A DNA stretch of 41,568 nt from Gammaproteobacteria bacterium (GCA_022826505.1 JAJDUQ010000085.1:1-41568), one strand, 5' to 3'. Shown: positions 24,867-34,851, counted from the first letter of the stretch. Translations and numbers: made by a program. Notes: generated by a model not told the origin, from the letters alone.

Positions 24867-26279
24867 TCAGTCGTCGCCGGCGGCGGCCGCCGATTCGGGC
24901 TCGACCGGACGGGTCATGCGAAGAATCTCCGCGACGTCGTCGGCCTCGTCGATGGCGAACAATGCCCCGGCCAGGGCGTCGCGCCGGTTGGCGCCCAGCC
25001 AGGGAGCGGCGAGCGCGTCGAACTTCGCCTTGAGCTCCTCTCGGGTGAGAAAGTTCTCGGGCTCGCCTCTGGGTGCCCGCACGTACCTCTCGAACGTCCC
25101 GTGCGCGGTCGTGATCCTGGCTCGCCCGGACATCTGTTCCGGGAAATCCGCCTCGGCCTGCCCATCGACGACGGTCCGGATGCGCCGGCAGAGCTCGAGG
25201 GTGTCCCGGTTGCCGACATGTTCATCGTAGGAGTCCCATGTGATGGTCCCGTCGCGCAGCGCCACCGCGGCGCAGAACGGCATGGAGAATTGTCCGTCGA
25301 CGTAGGACGCCGGCCGCTGCTTCTCTTCCTCGGGGTCCCCGATGATGTCCCAGCCGGTGCGCGAGATCCCGACCTCCACCGACTCGACGTCGCGCCAGTC
25401 GATGTCGTGCTCCCCACAGAGTGCAATCAGTGCGTCGAGCGGCGCGTGACTGTACCGGCAGGACGGATACGGCTTGATCGCGATGCGCAGCGTCTCCCAC
25501 CGTTCGCCCAGGTCCGCGTCGGCAAGGCTCGGATTCGAGTTCGGCGAGTAGGCGTGGAGGAATCCGGCCCGCCCCTCGATCGCTTCGCGCGCCCCGCGGA
25601 ATCCTTCGCGCGCCATGCAGGCCGCGATGAGCCCGTTCATCGCGGCATAGCCGGTATGGAACGGCTTGTTCCAGGCACCGTCGACGAGGAACTGCATCGA
25701 GCCGGCGGCGAGGCTGCCGCACAGTCCGAACGCGTCCTCCATCTGCGACGCATCCAGCCCGAGGATCCGGCCCGCCGCCGACGCTGCGCCGAACACTCCA
25801 CAGGTCGGCGTGGGGTGGAATCCCTGTTGGTAGTGGTCGGATGGGCCAAGTGCAAGGCTCAGGCGAATCTGCACTTCGTACCCGGCGACGACCGCGGCGA
25901 CGACGGTGCGGCCGTTGGCTCCGACCATCTCCGCGGCAGCCAGCGCGGCGGGAACGATCGGCGCGCTCGGGTGGATGGAACCGCTCGCGTGGGTGTCGTC
26001 GAAGTCGAGGGAGTGGCCGAGATTGCCGTTGAACAGCGCGGCGGCGGGAGGCGAGTACGCGGCGCCGTCGCCGATGACGCTCGCGTTGCCGGAACCGAGT
26101 CCGAGATGCTGCAGCGCCGCCGACATCGATTCACTCAGCCCTGCGTCGTTACGCCCACGGATGGAGATGCCGACCTGGTCCAGGAGCAGCATCCGGGTGC
26201 GCTCGACGACCTCGGGCTCGAGGGACGCAAACTCGATTCCCGCGACGAATTCCGCGAGGCGGCGGGTGATTCCGGTCAT
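24867..26279 (-). CDS. MmgE/PrpD family protein
   Basis: A 470-residue protein of the 2-methylcitrate dehydratase / cis-aconitate decarboxylase / iminodisuccinate epimerase family. Typical blocks are LLLDQVGISIRGR, NGNLGHSLDFDDTHASGSIHPSAP split over about 90-110, GYEVQIRLSLALG, HPTPTCGVFGAASAAGRILGL and KPYPSCRYSHAPLDALI. Length is normal. The start at 26279 has GAGG nine bases upstream; an ATG five codons earlier has none. The true substrate is unclear: no methylcitrate synthase or PrpB is present, and the linked genes suggest another hydroxylated or unsaturated carboxylic acid. Confidence 0.9.
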   Translation of the reverse strand: MTGITRRLAEFVAGIEFASLEPEVVERTRMLLLDQVGISIRGRNDAGLSESMSAALQHLGLGSGNASVIGDGAAYSPPAAALFNGNLGHSLDFDDTHASGSIHPSAPIVPAALAAAEMVGANGRTVVAAVVAGYEVQIRLSLALGPSDHYQQGFHPTPTCGVFGAASAAGRILGLDASQMEDAFGLCGSLAAGSMQFLVDGAWNKPFHTGYAAMNGLIAACMAREGFRGAREAIEGRAGFLHAYSPNSNPSLADADLGERWETLRIAIKPYPSCRYSHAPLDALIALCGEHDIDWRDVESVEVGISRTGWDIIGDPEEEKQRPASYVDGQFSMPFCAAVALRDGTITWDSYDEHVGNRDTLELCRRIRTVVDGQAEADFPEQMSGRARITTAHGTFERYVRAPRGEPENFLTREELKAKFDALAAPWLGANRRDALAGALFAIDEADDVAEILRMTRPVEPESAAAAGDD

Positions 26280-26426
26280 GACGGGGATCCTCATGGGGCG
26301 TGGCGGGATGTTATCGGAAGGGGGGGCGTCTTGCAGCGGCCGTCGGTTCGCCGCCCGGCCCGTCGCGTTTCGCGCCCAATGGTTGCCGCACCCGCTCCCC
26401 ACGTCGCGAGAGGCTGGACGCGGGTC

Positions 26427-26825
26427 ATGCTCCGTTGCACGAAAGCAAGCGTACCGCAGCGAGATCGTGATGTGGCCGTCCGGGAACATGTGGTCGAGGT
26501 CGAGATCACGAACGCCGACGAGGGGAAGGCCGAGCGCTACGCGGAGATAGGGGTGCGGGAGATCTGGCGACTGCACGGCCACAAGGACTCGTGGGAGCTG
26601 CGGGCCGAGTTCCTCGCGCTACGCCCCGGGGAAGCGCCCCACCGGCTCGATGTCTCGGAAGTGCTCGAAGGACTCACGCCGGATGACATCTGCGAGGCGG
26701 TGGAAGGGGTCCGGGTCAGCCTGACCCTTCGCGAGCGTGCGGATGTGGTGGCCCACGTCGTGCGCCGCCGGCAGCGCGCGAGCGTGCGGGTGCGCGAGGA
26801 GGAGACCGAATACACCGCCTCCTGA
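26427..26825 (+). CDS. Putative Uma2/PD-(D/E)XK nuclease-like fragment
   Basis: A 132-residue open frame whose middle part reads VVEVEITNADEGKAERYAEIGVREIW split over about residues 26-51, resembling the core of Uma2-type proteins (acidic strand, then K-x-x-x-Y-x-x-x-G-V-x-E-x-W). The usual N-terminal half is missing: upstream sequence in any frame shows no continuation, so this is probably a 5'-truncated or decayed gene. It sits between the divergent-side start of MmgE/PrpD and the end of the HAD gene. The identity is uncertain. Confidence 0.45.
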   Translation: MLRCTKASVPQRDRDVAVREHVVEVEITNADEGKAERYAEIGVREIWRLHGHKDSWELRAEFLALRPGEAPHRLDVSEVLEGLTPDDICEAVEGVRVSLTLRERADVVAHVVRRRQRASVRVREEETEYTAS

Positions 26826-26857
26826 GCGATACGGGACGGGCATGTTGCCTGCTGTCG

Positions 26858-27580
26858 TCAGGCGGCGCCCAGCTTCGCGGCCAGGTCGACGAAGTCGTCG
26901 GCGATGAAGTCGAAGTCGTGCTCGGCCTCGAAGTCTCGCTCCTGGTGTGGTCCGTACTCGGTGGGCCGGGCGACGAAGGCGGTACGCATTCCGTGTGAGG
27001 CGGCGTGCACGAGGTCGTCGTTGTGCGCCGCGACCATGACCACGCGTTCGGGTGGGAGATCGAGGTACGCACAGGTGCCGAGATAGGCTTGCGGCAACGG
27101 CTTGTACGCCCGGCAGGGCTCGGCGCCGAGGATCGCGTCCCACGGAAGACCCGCGCGCTTGGCCATGTTCACCATCATCGCGACGTTGCCGTTCGAGCAG
27201 GTGCCGACGATGAACCGCCGGTGCAGGGCGGTAAGGCCTTCCACCGCGTCAGGCCAGGGATCGAGGCGATGCCAGGCACGGTTGAAGTCGTCGATTCCCG
27301 CCTCGTCGAGCCCCCGGATGCCGAACGACTCGATCAGGTCGCACAGGCTCTCGCGGTGCAGGTCGTCGAGCCGCACCCACTCGCGCTCGCCGTTTCTTAC
27401 CCGTTCCATCGCGGGTTGGTACATCCCGCGCCACGCGTCCGCAAACGCCTCCCAGTCGGCCTCGATACCCAGGCGCTCGCCAACCGCGCGGCCCTCGCGC
27501 GTGATGCTCGAACGCCAGTCGACGACAGTGCCGAAGACATCGAAAACGAGCGCCCTGATCTCCATTGAATCTACTGCCAT
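26858..27580 (-). CDS. Type II haloacid dehalogenase-like HAD hydrolase
   Basis: A 240-residue HAD-superfamily hydrolase. The nucleophile is D14 in LVFDVFGTVVDWRSS; SNGN gives the second motif, the Lys is in RAYKPLPQAY, and AAHNDDLVHAASHGMRTAFV is the acidic fourth motif. The FGTVVDWR opening is typical of (S)-2-haloacid dehalogenases, though many such proteins act on other or unknown substrates. GGAGG lies eight bases before the ATG. It follows the ABC permease genes after a 191-base gap, so membership of their operon is possible, not certain. Confidence 0.87.
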   Translation of the reverse strand: MAVDSMEIRALVFDVFGTVVDWRSSITREGRAVGERLGIEADWEAFADAWRGMYQPAMERVRNGEREWVRLDDLHRESLCDLIESFGIRGLDEAGIDDFNRAWHRLDPWPDAVEGLTALHRRFIVGTCSNGNVAMMVNMAKRAGLPWDAILGAEPCRAYKPLPQAYLGTCAYLDLPPERVVMVAAHNDDLVHAASHGMRTAFVARPTEYGPHQERDFEAEHDFDFIADDFVDLAAKLGAA

Positions 27581-27771
27581 CTCGGTTTCCTCCGAACCGC
27601 GGCCGGCCGAAGACGGGTACGCCGTGAGTACTCCGACGAGTGGAAAGGTTCAGCAAGGAACGGCAAGCCTCGCGACAGCGACATCAATCGTCTCGCTGCG
27701 TCGACAACGCGTCGATCCGCAACACGCATCCCGTCCACGGGCACCGACCTGGCTTCGCGACCGATCCCGCG

Positions 27772-28668
27772 TCAGCGCGAACGCAGCTTCGGATCGAGCA
27801 GGTCCCGCAGGGCGTCGCCGAAGAGGTTGAACCCGAACACCGCGAGGGTGATGGCGAGCCCCGGGAAGATCGAGAGCCACGGCGCGCTCTCCAGGAACTC
27901 CTCCGCCCCGCCCTTGAGCATCAGCCCCCACGCGGGCGTCGGGTCCTGCACACCCATGCCGAGGTAGGAGAGCACCGCCTCCAGCAGGATGGCCTGGCCG
28001 ACGAAGTACGTCAGCATGATCAGGAACGGCGCCATCACGTTGGGCGCCATGTGGCGCAGGATGATCCGTGCGTGGCTGAAGCCCATCGCGCGCGCCGCGT
28101 CCACGTAGGGGATCTCGCGGATCGAAAGCGCACTGGATCGGACCACGCGCGCGCATTGGGGAATGAAGGGCACGACGATGGCGATGATCACGTTCTCCAC
28201 CCCCGGCCCCAGCGTCGCGACCACCGCAAGTGCCATGATGATGAGCGGGAAGGCGAGGAACACGTCCACAATGCGCTGGACGACGAGATCGAACAACCCA
28301 CCGAAGTAAGCGCTCGATACCCCGAGCACCAGCCCGATGGTCGCTCCGAGGAACGCGGCGACGAGCCCGATGAACAGCGCGGTGCGTGCGCCGAACAGGC
28401 ACCGGGTCAGGATGTCGCGGCCAAACTCGTCGGTACCCATGACGTAGTCCGCGTTCGGGGGAGTGAGCATGTTCTCCAGCGAATTGACCACGGGGTCGTA
28501 CGGGGTGAGGAAGTCCGCGAAGATCGCGGCGAAGGCCATGACGATGACCACCAGCGCCCCCGCGGTCCCGAGCGGCTGCTTCCGGCACAGGATCCAGAGG
28601 CGTTCGCCCAGCGGCTTCTTCATCTCGTCGAACTCGCTGGTGTCGATGAAGGCTTGCGGTGTCGCCAT
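27772..28668 (-). CDS. Peptide-type ABC transporter permease (DppC/OppC family)
   Basis: A 298-residue inner-membrane permease with six predicted helices. N-terminal cytoplasmic segment, first helix near residues 34-55, periplasmic loop with MGTDEFGRDILTRCLFGARTAL, and the ATPase-coupling EAA-like loop YVDAARAMGFSHARIILRHMAPN (about 188-210). It pairs with the permease encoded 22 bases upstream and with the two ATPases and binding protein of the same minus-strand set. A role in uptake of di/oligopeptides or a related solute is inferred from family. Confidence 0.9.
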   Translation of the reverse strand: MATPQAFIDTSEFDEMKKPLGERLWILCRKQPLGTAGALVVIVMAFAAIFADFLTPYDPVVNSLENMLTPPNADYVMGTDEFGRDILTRCLFGARTALFIGLVAAFLGATIGLVLGVSSAYFGGLFDLVVQRIVDVFLAFPLIIMALAVVATLGPGVENVIIAIVVPFIPQCARVVRSSALSIREIPYVDAARAMGFSHARIILRHMAPNVMAPFLIMLTYFVGQAILLEAVLSYLGMGVQDPTPAWGLMLKGGAEEFLESAPWLSIFPGLAITLAVFGFNLFGDALRDLLDPKLRSR

Positions 28669-28690
28669 GGCGGTTCCCTCTCTTCCCGGC

Positions 28691-29662
28691 CTAGCTGTAG
28701 CGGATGCGCGGGTCCAGCCACGCGTAGAAGATGTCCACCACCAGGTTCGTCATCACGAAAATCAGGACCACCAGCATGACGAGGTGCTGGGTCAGCGCGA
28801 AGTCCTGGTTGCCCACCGCATCCACGAACAGCTTGCCGAGGCCGTTCAGGTTGAAGACCTGCTCGGTGACCACGAGCCCACCCATCAGGAAGGCGAACTC
28901 GATGGCGATGATCGTCACCACCGGCAGCAGGGCGTTCTTCAGGGCATGCCGGTTGATGACCACCCGCTCGATGAGACCCTTGGCGCGGGCGGTCCGCACG
29001 TAGTCCTCGCGCAGCACCTCCAGCATCGCCGAGCGGGTCATGCGGGTCGCGACGGCGGAGTACCGGTAGCCGGTCGCGAGCGCGGGCCAGATGAGCTGGG
29101 CGAGATTGCCGAGCGGGTCCTCGAACGGGGAGACGTAGTTGATGGGCGGCATCCAGCCCGCCCCGAACACCGCCTGGGTGATGATCAGCAGCCCCAGGAT
29201 GATCATGATGCCGAGCCAGAACGAGGGGATGCCGATGCCCGCGATGCTGAACGCGCGCACCACGTAGTCGATCCAGGTGTTCTGCTTGACGGCCGAGATG
29301 ATGCCGAGCGGCAGCGCGATGATCACCGCGACCAGGGTCGACATGATCGCGAGCTGCAACGAGAGCTTGAAGCGCACCTGGATTTCGTGGGTGACCGGCT
29401 GGCCGGTCCACATCGATTTCCCGAGGTCCCCGGTGAAGTAGCCGCCGACGAAGTCGATGAACTGCTTGTACAGCGGGTCGTCCAGACCGAGGTCCTTTCG
29501 GCAGATGTCGATCGCTTCCTGGGACACGAACAACCCGGACCCCGCGAGGCGAACCTCGCAGACGTCGCCCGGGAGCAACCGCAGGATGAAGAAGACGAGC
29601 AACGCCGCCCCGATCAGGGTCGGGATCATGAGCAGCAGGCGTTTGACGACGTATTGATACAT
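28691..29662 (-). CDS. Peptide-type ABC transporter permease (DppB/OppB family)
   Basis: A 323-residue permease starting with the signature helix YVVKRLLLMIPTLIGAALLVFF, followed by FILRLLPGDVCE. The coupling loop is YVRTARAKGLIERVVINRHALKNALLP, and LGGLVVTEQVFNLNGLG-like FLMGGLVVTEQVFNLNGLGK follows. Six membrane spans are expected. An extra loop of about 40 residues after the first helix (VRLAGSGLFVSQEAIDICRK) is common in this family. It lies 52 bases after the binding-protein gene and directly before the DppC-like gene. Confidence 0.9.
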   Translation of the reverse strand: MYQYVVKRLLLMIPTLIGAALLVFFILRLLPGDVCEVRLAGSGLFVSQEAIDICRKDLGLDDPLYKQFIDFVGGYFTGDLGKSMWTGQPVTHEIQVRFKLSLQLAIMSTLVAVIIALPLGIISAVKQNTWIDYVVRAFSIAGIGIPSFWLGIMIILGLLIITQAVFGAGWMPPINYVSPFEDPLGNLAQLIWPALATGYRYSAVATRMTRSAMLEVLREDYVRTARAKGLIERVVINRHALKNALLPVVTIIAIEFAFLMGGLVVTEQVFNLNGLGKLFVDAVGNQDFALTQHLVMLVVLIFVMTNLVVDIFYAWLDPRIRYS

Positions 29663-29714
29663 TGCGCCGGACCCGGCCGGCGCCCCCGCGGGCGGGGACG
29701 CCGGGCCTCGGGGC

Positions 29715-31349
29715 CTACATCAGCGACTTGTCGATCCAGACGTTGTCGAGCTGCTGGTTGAGGTAGTGGCTCGGCGGCGCGATCCACCCCTTCACGTAGG
29801 AACGATGGGGGTTGATCTTGTACCACCACAGGGTCACGCCCATGTGGGCCTCTTCGTCGAGCGCCCGCTTCTCGTACTGGCGCATGAGCGAGCGCTGCTC
29901 GTCAACCGTCGCCGCGCGCACGAGCTTGCCGTACATGTCCTCCAGCACCTGGTCGTCATACTGCGCATAGTTGTTCCCGGCGCTGCCGAGGAACTTCGAG
30001 ACGTCGGCGATGGGGTTGATGACCGACTGGCAGTTGAAGTCGATGGAGACGTCGAACTCCTTCGACTTGCGAAGGGCCGCGTAGAACTGCGGAGTCGGGC
30101 GCACCTGCTGTTCGGCTTTCACGCCGACCTTCGCCCACTGGTCGATGAGCCACGTGCCCACGACCTTGTAGGGCTGGTCGACGTCGCGGTTGTTGTAGTC
30201 GACGGTCAGGTCGGTCGCCCCCGCTTCCTCGAGCAGCCTCATCGCTTCGGCCCGCGAGGCTTCGAGATCGCGGCTGTAACCGGCCAGCGACTCGAGCTCC
30301 TCCTGACTCGCGGCCAGCGGATGCCCGGGGAACACGACTCCGCCCACCGTCTTCACGATGGCGATCTGCGAGAGGTACTTCGAGCCGCCCCATCGGTCCA
30401 CCGCAAGGCTCAGCGCGCGGCGCACCCGCGGGTCGTCGTAGGGCTTGCGGGCGTGGTTCGGGGTGAAGAACAGCGCGCAGTTCCAGTTGCTCTCCTGCAC
30501 CGTGATCTTGTCGCCGAGCGCGTTCACGAGGTCGTCGCGCGCCTTCGGCGGGAAGCCCCGGAACTCGATGGCGGCCCGGTTGCCGCGGATGGCCTGGATG
30601 CGTACCGACATCTTCTTGGCGATGATCGCCTTGAATCCGTCGAGGTACGGCTGCCCCTCGCGGTGGTAGCTGTCGTTTCGCACTCCTTCCACGAACGCTC
30701 CGGGCTGGTGCTGGACGAACTTGAACGGCCCGGTGCCGTTCACGTTGTTCGCGTGCCAGCCATGGCCGTGCTCTTCCAGGTCCTTCTTGCTGTAGACCCA
30801 GTTGAACGGCGTCGCGAGCGCCGGCAGGAAGGCGCCGGACGGGAACTTCAGGTTGACCACGAAGGTGGTGTCGTCGGGTGCCTCGACCGACTCGACCATG
30901 CTGAAGAACGCCTTGCGTACGCTCGGCACGCCTTCGGGCGGGAAGATGAGCCGGTCGTAAGTGGCCTTGACGTCCTGGGCGGTCATCGGCGTCCCGTCGT
31001 GGAACGTCACCCCTTCCTTGATCTTGAACGTGTACGTCTTGCCGCCGTTGGTCGGCTCCGGCACGTCACCCACGCACAGATCGCAGACGAAGTCCGACGA
31101 CTGGGGATCTTCCGGATTGACCCGAATGAGCAGGCTGTAGAACGGGGCGTAGGGGTGCACGATGGCGTAGGTGGATTCCCTGTGGCCGTCCTTCGACGGC
31201 GCCTCGCCGGCGACGACGAATTCGAGGATTCCACCCTTCTGAACATCAGCCGCGTTCGCGGCCTGGGCGCAGAAACCAAAACCTACCGCGCTGCCGAGCA
31301 GCAGCGAGGCGACAGTCCTGGCTCTCGCGCCCCATTTGTGGCGTTTCAT
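29715..31349 (-). CDS. Extracellular solute-binding protein family 5
   Basis: A 544-residue periplasmic binding protein with a clear Sec signal peptide (RTVASLLLGSAVGFGFC, cleavage probably after AQAANA near residue 33). SBP_bac_5 landmarks are seen: TYTFKIKEGVTFHDGTPMTA, NGTGPFKFVQHQPG, RKPYDDPRVRRALSLAVDR and the LLEEAGATDLTVDY segment. Family 5 proteins bind peptides, opines, nickel or sugars. No Cys-lipobox, so it is expected to be free in the periplasm. GGAGG precedes the ATG. It lies between the ATPase and permease genes of its transporter. Confidence 0.9.
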   Translation of the reverse strand: MKRHKWGARARTVASLLLGSAVGFGFCAQAANAADVQKGGILEFVVAGEAPSKDGHRESTYAIVHPYAPFYSLLIRVNPEDPQSSDFVCDLCVGDVPEPTNGGKTYTFKIKEGVTFHDGTPMTAQDVKATYDRLIFPPEGVPSVRKAFFSMVESVEAPDDTTFVVNLKFPSGAFLPALATPFNWVYSKKDLEEHGHGWHANNVNGTGPFKFVQHQPGAFVEGVRNDSYHREGQPYLDGFKAIIAKKMSVRIQAIRGNRAAIEFRGFPPKARDDLVNALGDKITVQESNWNCALFFTPNHARKPYDDPRVRRALSLAVDRWGGSKYLSQIAIVKTVGGVVFPGHPLAASQEELESLAGYSRDLEASRAEAMRLLEEAGATDLTVDYNNRDVDQPYKVVGTWLIDQWAKVGVKAEQQVRPTPQFYAALRKSKEFDVSIDFNCQSVINPIADVSKFLGSAGNNYAQYDDQVLEDMYGKLVRAATVDEQRSLMRQYEKRALDEEAHMGVTLWWYKINPHRSYVKGWIAPPSHYLNQQLDNVWIDKSLM

Positions 31350-31439
31350 CGATAGTTCCTCCCTCATGGGCTGGTTACAGTTCCGTTGCACTTCTATTGT
31401 ATGCCGCCGATCCGTTGGCAACACATCCGAGAGCGCGCG

Positions 31440-32471
31440 TCAGGTCACCTCCGTGCACGCCACCCAGTGTCCCGGACGCAGCTCGCGCAGCTCCGGGACG
31501 GCGGCCCGGCATCCGTCCACCGCCAATGTGCAGCGCGGATGGAACACGCACCCCGGCGGCGGGTTGAGCGGGCTCGGGACCTCGCCCTTCAGCGTCTGGT
31601 GCGCGCGTTGCGCCTCGACCCTGGGATCCGGGATCGGTACCGCCGAGAGCAGCGCCCGGGTATAGGGATGAAGAGGGTTGTCGAACAGCTCGTTCGACTC
31701 GGCCAGCTCGACGATCTTCCCCAGGTACATCACCGCGACCCGGTCGCACAGATGATGCACGACGCTGAGATCGTGCGCGATGAACAGATAGGTGAGCTCG
31801 AACTCCTCGCGTAGATCCTCGAGAAGGTTGATGACCTGGGCCTGAATGGACACGTCCAGGGCCGACACCGCCTCGTCGCAGATGATGAAGTCCGGGTTCA
31901 GGCAAAGCGCGCGGGCGATGCCCACACGCTGGCGCTGGCCGCCGCTCATCTCGTGAGGGTAGCGATCGGCGAACTTCGCGGGCAGTCCGCACACCGTGAG
32001 GAGCTCGGCGATCCGGCGATTGCGTCGATCCGGGTCGGGCTCGATGCCGTGGATGCGCATCGGCTCCCCCAGAATCGAACCGACCTTCATGCGAGGATTG
32101 AGCGAGCTGTACGGGTCCTGGAAGATGACCTGGACCTTCTGCCGCCACGGCGTCAGCTCCTTGTTCGAGAGCCGCTCCAGGTTGACGCCCTCGAACACGA
32201 TCTCGCCCGCCGTGGGTCGGTCGAGCTGGAGCACGCATCGACCCGTCGTCGTCTTTCCGCAGCCCGACTCTCCGACCAGCCCCAGGGTCTCTCCCTTCCT
32301 GATGTCGAAGCTCACCCCGTCAACCGCCTTCACGTTGCCGACGATCTTCTGGAACACCAGTCCTTCCGTGACCGGGAAGTACTTCTTGAGGTTCCTGACC
32401 TCGAGCAGGGTGTCGCCCTTGGCGACGCTGCCGGCGGCGGATGATGCGGGCGCGGCGGTGGCGGCGTTCAT
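31440..32471 (-). CDS. Peptide-type ABC transporter ATPase (DppF/OppF family)
   Basis: A 343-residue ATP-binding subunit. Walker [10 protein letters not shown] (67-75), Q-loop [13 protein letters not shown], signature [15 protein letters not shown], Walker [13 protein letters not shown] and the H-loop [14 protein letters not shown] are intact. The OppD/F C-terminal extension has the cysteine cluster [14 protein letters not shown] near residue 305. It overlaps the DppD-like gene by four bases (ATGA), so both ATPases are made together for the hetero-dimer. Substrate specificity is set by the binding protein encoded downstream. Confidence 0.93.
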   Translation of the reverse strand: MNAATAAPASSAAGSVAKGDTLLEVRNLKKYFPVTEGLVFQKIVGNVKAVDGVSFDIRKGETLGLVGESGCGKTTTGRCVLQLDRPTAGEIVFEGVNLERLSNKELTPWRQKVQVIFQDPYSSLNPRMKVGSILGEPMRIHGIEPDPDRRNRRIAELLTVCGLPAKFADRYPHEMSGGQRQRVGIARALCLNPDFIICDEAVSALDVSIQAQVINLLEDLREEFELTYLFIAHDLSVVHHLCDRVAVMYLGKIVELAESNELFDNPLHPYTRALLSAVPIPDPRVEAQRAHQTLKGEVPSPLNPPPGCVFHPRCTLAVDGCRAAVPELRELRPGHWVACTEVT

Positions 32472-33469
32472 GCGCTGCTTGCCTCATCGAGCTGGAGATC
32501 GTTGGCGCGAAAGCACGCCGCGATCTGGCCGTCCCCGACGGCCTCCAGTGCAGGGATGGACTGGCCACAGGATTCGACCGCCCACTGGCAGCGCGGCCGG
32601 TACGAGCAGCCGTCGTCGAGCCGCGTCAGGTCCGGAGGCTGTCCCTCGATCGGCACCAGACGCTTGCCCCGGTGCAGGTCCATGCGCGGCACCGAGTTCA
32701 GCAATCCGATGGTATAGGGATGGTGCGGGTTGTGATAAATCTGGTCCGCCGTCCCCGACTCCACGATCTTTCCCGCGTACATCACGATGACCCGTTCGGC
32801 GTAGCGCGCGACCACGCCGAGGTTGTGCGTGATCACGATGAGCGCCACCCCCATCTGCTTGGTGAGATTGCGCATCAGCTCCAGGATCTGGGCCTGGATC
32901 GTCACGTCGAGGGCGGTGGTGGGCTCGTCGGCGATGATGAGCCGGGGCTTGCACGAGAGCGCCAGCGCAATCATCACCCGCTGGCGCATGCCGCCGCTGA
33001 AGTGGTGCGGATACTGCTTCAGGCGCCGTTCCGGCTCACCGATGCCGACCATGCCGAGAAGTTCCACCGCACGCCGGTCCGCCTCGGCCTGGCTCAGCCC
33101 CATGTGCAACATCATCGTCTCGGTGAGCTGCATGCCGATGGTCAGCACGGGATTGAGCGAGGTCATCGGCTCCTGGAACACCATCGAGATCTGGCCGCCA
33201 CGCACGTGGCGGATCTCCGCACCGCTCATCGCAAGGAGGTCCCTGCCGCCGAAGCGGATGCTGCTGCCGGCCAGGATCTCGCCCGGCGGGTGCGGGATGA
33301 GACGCAGGATCGACATCGCACCGACCGACTTTCCGCACCCCGACTCCCCGACGATGGCGACGGTCTCGCCCTCGCTCACATCGTAGGTGATGCCGTCGAC
33401 CGCCTTTACCGTGCCTTCGGTCGTGTGAAACTGGGTGCGAAGGTTCGCGACTTCGAGGAGTTTGGGCAC
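32468..33469 (-). CDS. Peptide-type ABC transporter ATPase (DppD/OppD family)
   Basis: A 333-residue ATP-binding subunit, first gene of the transporter set. Walker [11 protein letters not shown] (41-50), Q-loop [12 protein letters not shown], signature [14 protein letters not shown], Walker [13 protein letters not shown] and C-terminal cysteine motif [14 protein letters not shown] are present. The likely start is GTG at 33469 (VPKLLEV), since family proteins begin right here with LLEVxNLxTxF; in-frame sequence upstream is not homologous-looking. The 188-base region to the divergent MFS gene should carry its promoter, but none was recognised. Confidence 0.92.
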   Translation of the reverse strand: MPKLLEVANLRTQFHTTEGTVKAVDGITYDVSEGETVAIVGESGCGKSVGAMSILRLIPHPPGEILAGSSIRFGGRDLLAMSGAEIRHVRGGQISMVFQEPMTSLNPVLTIGMQLTETMMLHMGLSQAEADRRAVELLGMVGIGEPERRLKQYPHHFSGGMRQRVMIALALSCKPRLIIADEPTTALDVTIQAQILELMRNLTKQMGVALIVITHNLGVVARYAERVIVMYAGKIVESGTADQIYHNPHHPYTIGLLNSVPRMDLHRGKRLVPIEGQPPDLTRLDDGCSYRPRCQWAVESCGQSIPALEAVGDGQIAACFRANDLQLDEASSA

Positions 33470-33657
33470 GGCACGGCCTTTGGGGCTTGCGGGCGGTTGG
33501 TTGCGGTATCGGCTGTTTGCGCCACCGACATCAGCCCGATGCGCGGGAAGGTAACGGTAGGAGCGGGCGTATTGAATGTCAACGAATCTCCGGTCCGAAT
33601 ATCCAACTCGATCGCGATGGCGGCAGCGGCGGTATCCCGGTAGCCTCGCGCCCTGCA

Positions 33658-34851
33658 ATGTCTTCCTCCCATCGCGGCTCGCGGCGACCGGTCCTCGCAT
33701 CGTGCTCCTCCGCTCATGCGGCCCACGACGGGCTCGCCGACGCGCTGCTCGTTCTCCTGCCGCTGTGGGTTCAGGGGTTCGGACTGTCGCTCACCCAGTC
33801 CGGCGCCCTGAAGAGCCTGTTCTACGCCGCGATGACCGTCGGCCAGATTCCGGCCGGACTGATTTCGGAGCGCTTCGGCGAGCGCTGGCTGCTCGCGCTC
33901 GGCACGCTGGGAACCGCGGTCGGCTGGCTGCTGCTTGCCGAGGCGGACGGGTTCCGCGCCCTGCTCATCGCGGTGCTGGTGGCCGGAATCGGATCGAGCG
34001 TGCAGCACCCGCTCGCATCGAGTCTGGTGAGTAGTGCGTATCGAGGTGAAAGGGTTCGCGCCGCGCTCGGCATCTACAACTTCGCCGGTGACGCCGGCAA
34101 GGCGCTCGTTCCGGCCCTGCTCGCGGTCGGCATCGGGCTCGTGGGCTGGCGGATGTCGTCGACCTCGTGCGGAATCGCGATGACGGTCGTCGCACTCGGG
34201 GTGCACCTGACGCTGCAACGATTCCTGTCCAACGAGCGGTCGCCCGAGTCGATCACCGCCGGTCCAGCGGGCTGGGGAATCCTCAATCGCCGCGACTTCA
34301 CTCTGCTGAGCGCCATCTCGGTCATCGATTCGTCGTCGCGGAGCGGCTTTCTGCTGCTGGCACCGTTCCTGATGATCGAGAAGGGATTGCCGGTCGAGCA
34401 CGTGGGCTACGGGATCATGGTGATCTTCGCGGGCGGGGCGGCCGGAAAGTTCGCCTGCGGCTTTCTCGCCGAGCGTCTCGGAACGATTCGGACCATCGTG
34501 GTCACCGAAATCGCGACAGTCGCCGCGATCGCCGCGGCCATCGTCGCTCCGATGGGTGTGCTCTGGGTGCTGCTCGCGCCCATCGGCCTCGCGCTCAACG
34601 GGACGTCGTCGGCGCTGTACGCCGCGGCCGGAGACCTTGCGCACGAAGAGCGCCAGGCGAGAACGTTCGGACTGTTCTACACCGTGACGACCGCCGCGAG
34701 CGCCGTCGCTCCCGTCGCGGTCGGCATGCTCGGCGACGCGATGAGCGTGACCGTCAGTGCAGTCATCGTGGCGGTGTGGGTCGCGGGCGCGGTGCCGGTG
34801 GCGCTCGCCCTGGGCTCGCGGATGCGTGGCGAGCCGGAAGCCGCCGAGTGA
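33658..34851 (+). CDS. MFS transporter
   Basis: A 397-residue major facilitator protein with about twelve helices. The opening HAAHDGLADALLVLLPLW resembles fosmidomycin-resistance-type MFS exporters; the loop between helices 2 and 3 reads GLISERFGERWLLALGTLG and its echo in the second half GFLAERLGTIRTIVVTE. The ATG at 33658 is preferred since the earlier in-frame stretch lies within the divergent promoter region. The substrate is unknown. It diverges from the ABC transporter genes. Confidence 0.87.
   Translation: MSSSHRGSRRPVLASCSSAHAAHDGLADALLVLLPLWVQGFGLSLTQSGALKSLFYAAMTVGQIPAGLISERFGERWLLALGTLGTAVGWLLLAEADGFRALLIAVLVAGIGSSVQHPLASSLVSSAYRGERVRAALGIYNFAGDAGKALVPALLAVGIGLVGWRMSSTSCGIAMTVVALGVHLTLQRFLSNERSPESITAGPAGWGILNRRDFTLLSAISVIDSSSRSGFLLLAPFLMIEKGLPVEHVGYGIMVIFAGGAAGKFACGFLAERLGTIRTIVVTEIATVAAIAAAIVAPMGVLWVLLAPIGLALNGTSSALYAAAGDLAHEERQARTFGLFYTVTTAASAVAPVAVGMLGDAMSVTVSAVIVAVWVAGAVPVALALGSRMRGEPEAAE

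Noticed and set aside
27640-29761. Plus-strand His/Asp-rich frames opposite the permease genes
   Set aside because: Complement of hydrophobic codons on the other strand gives such charged shadows; no start signals or domains.
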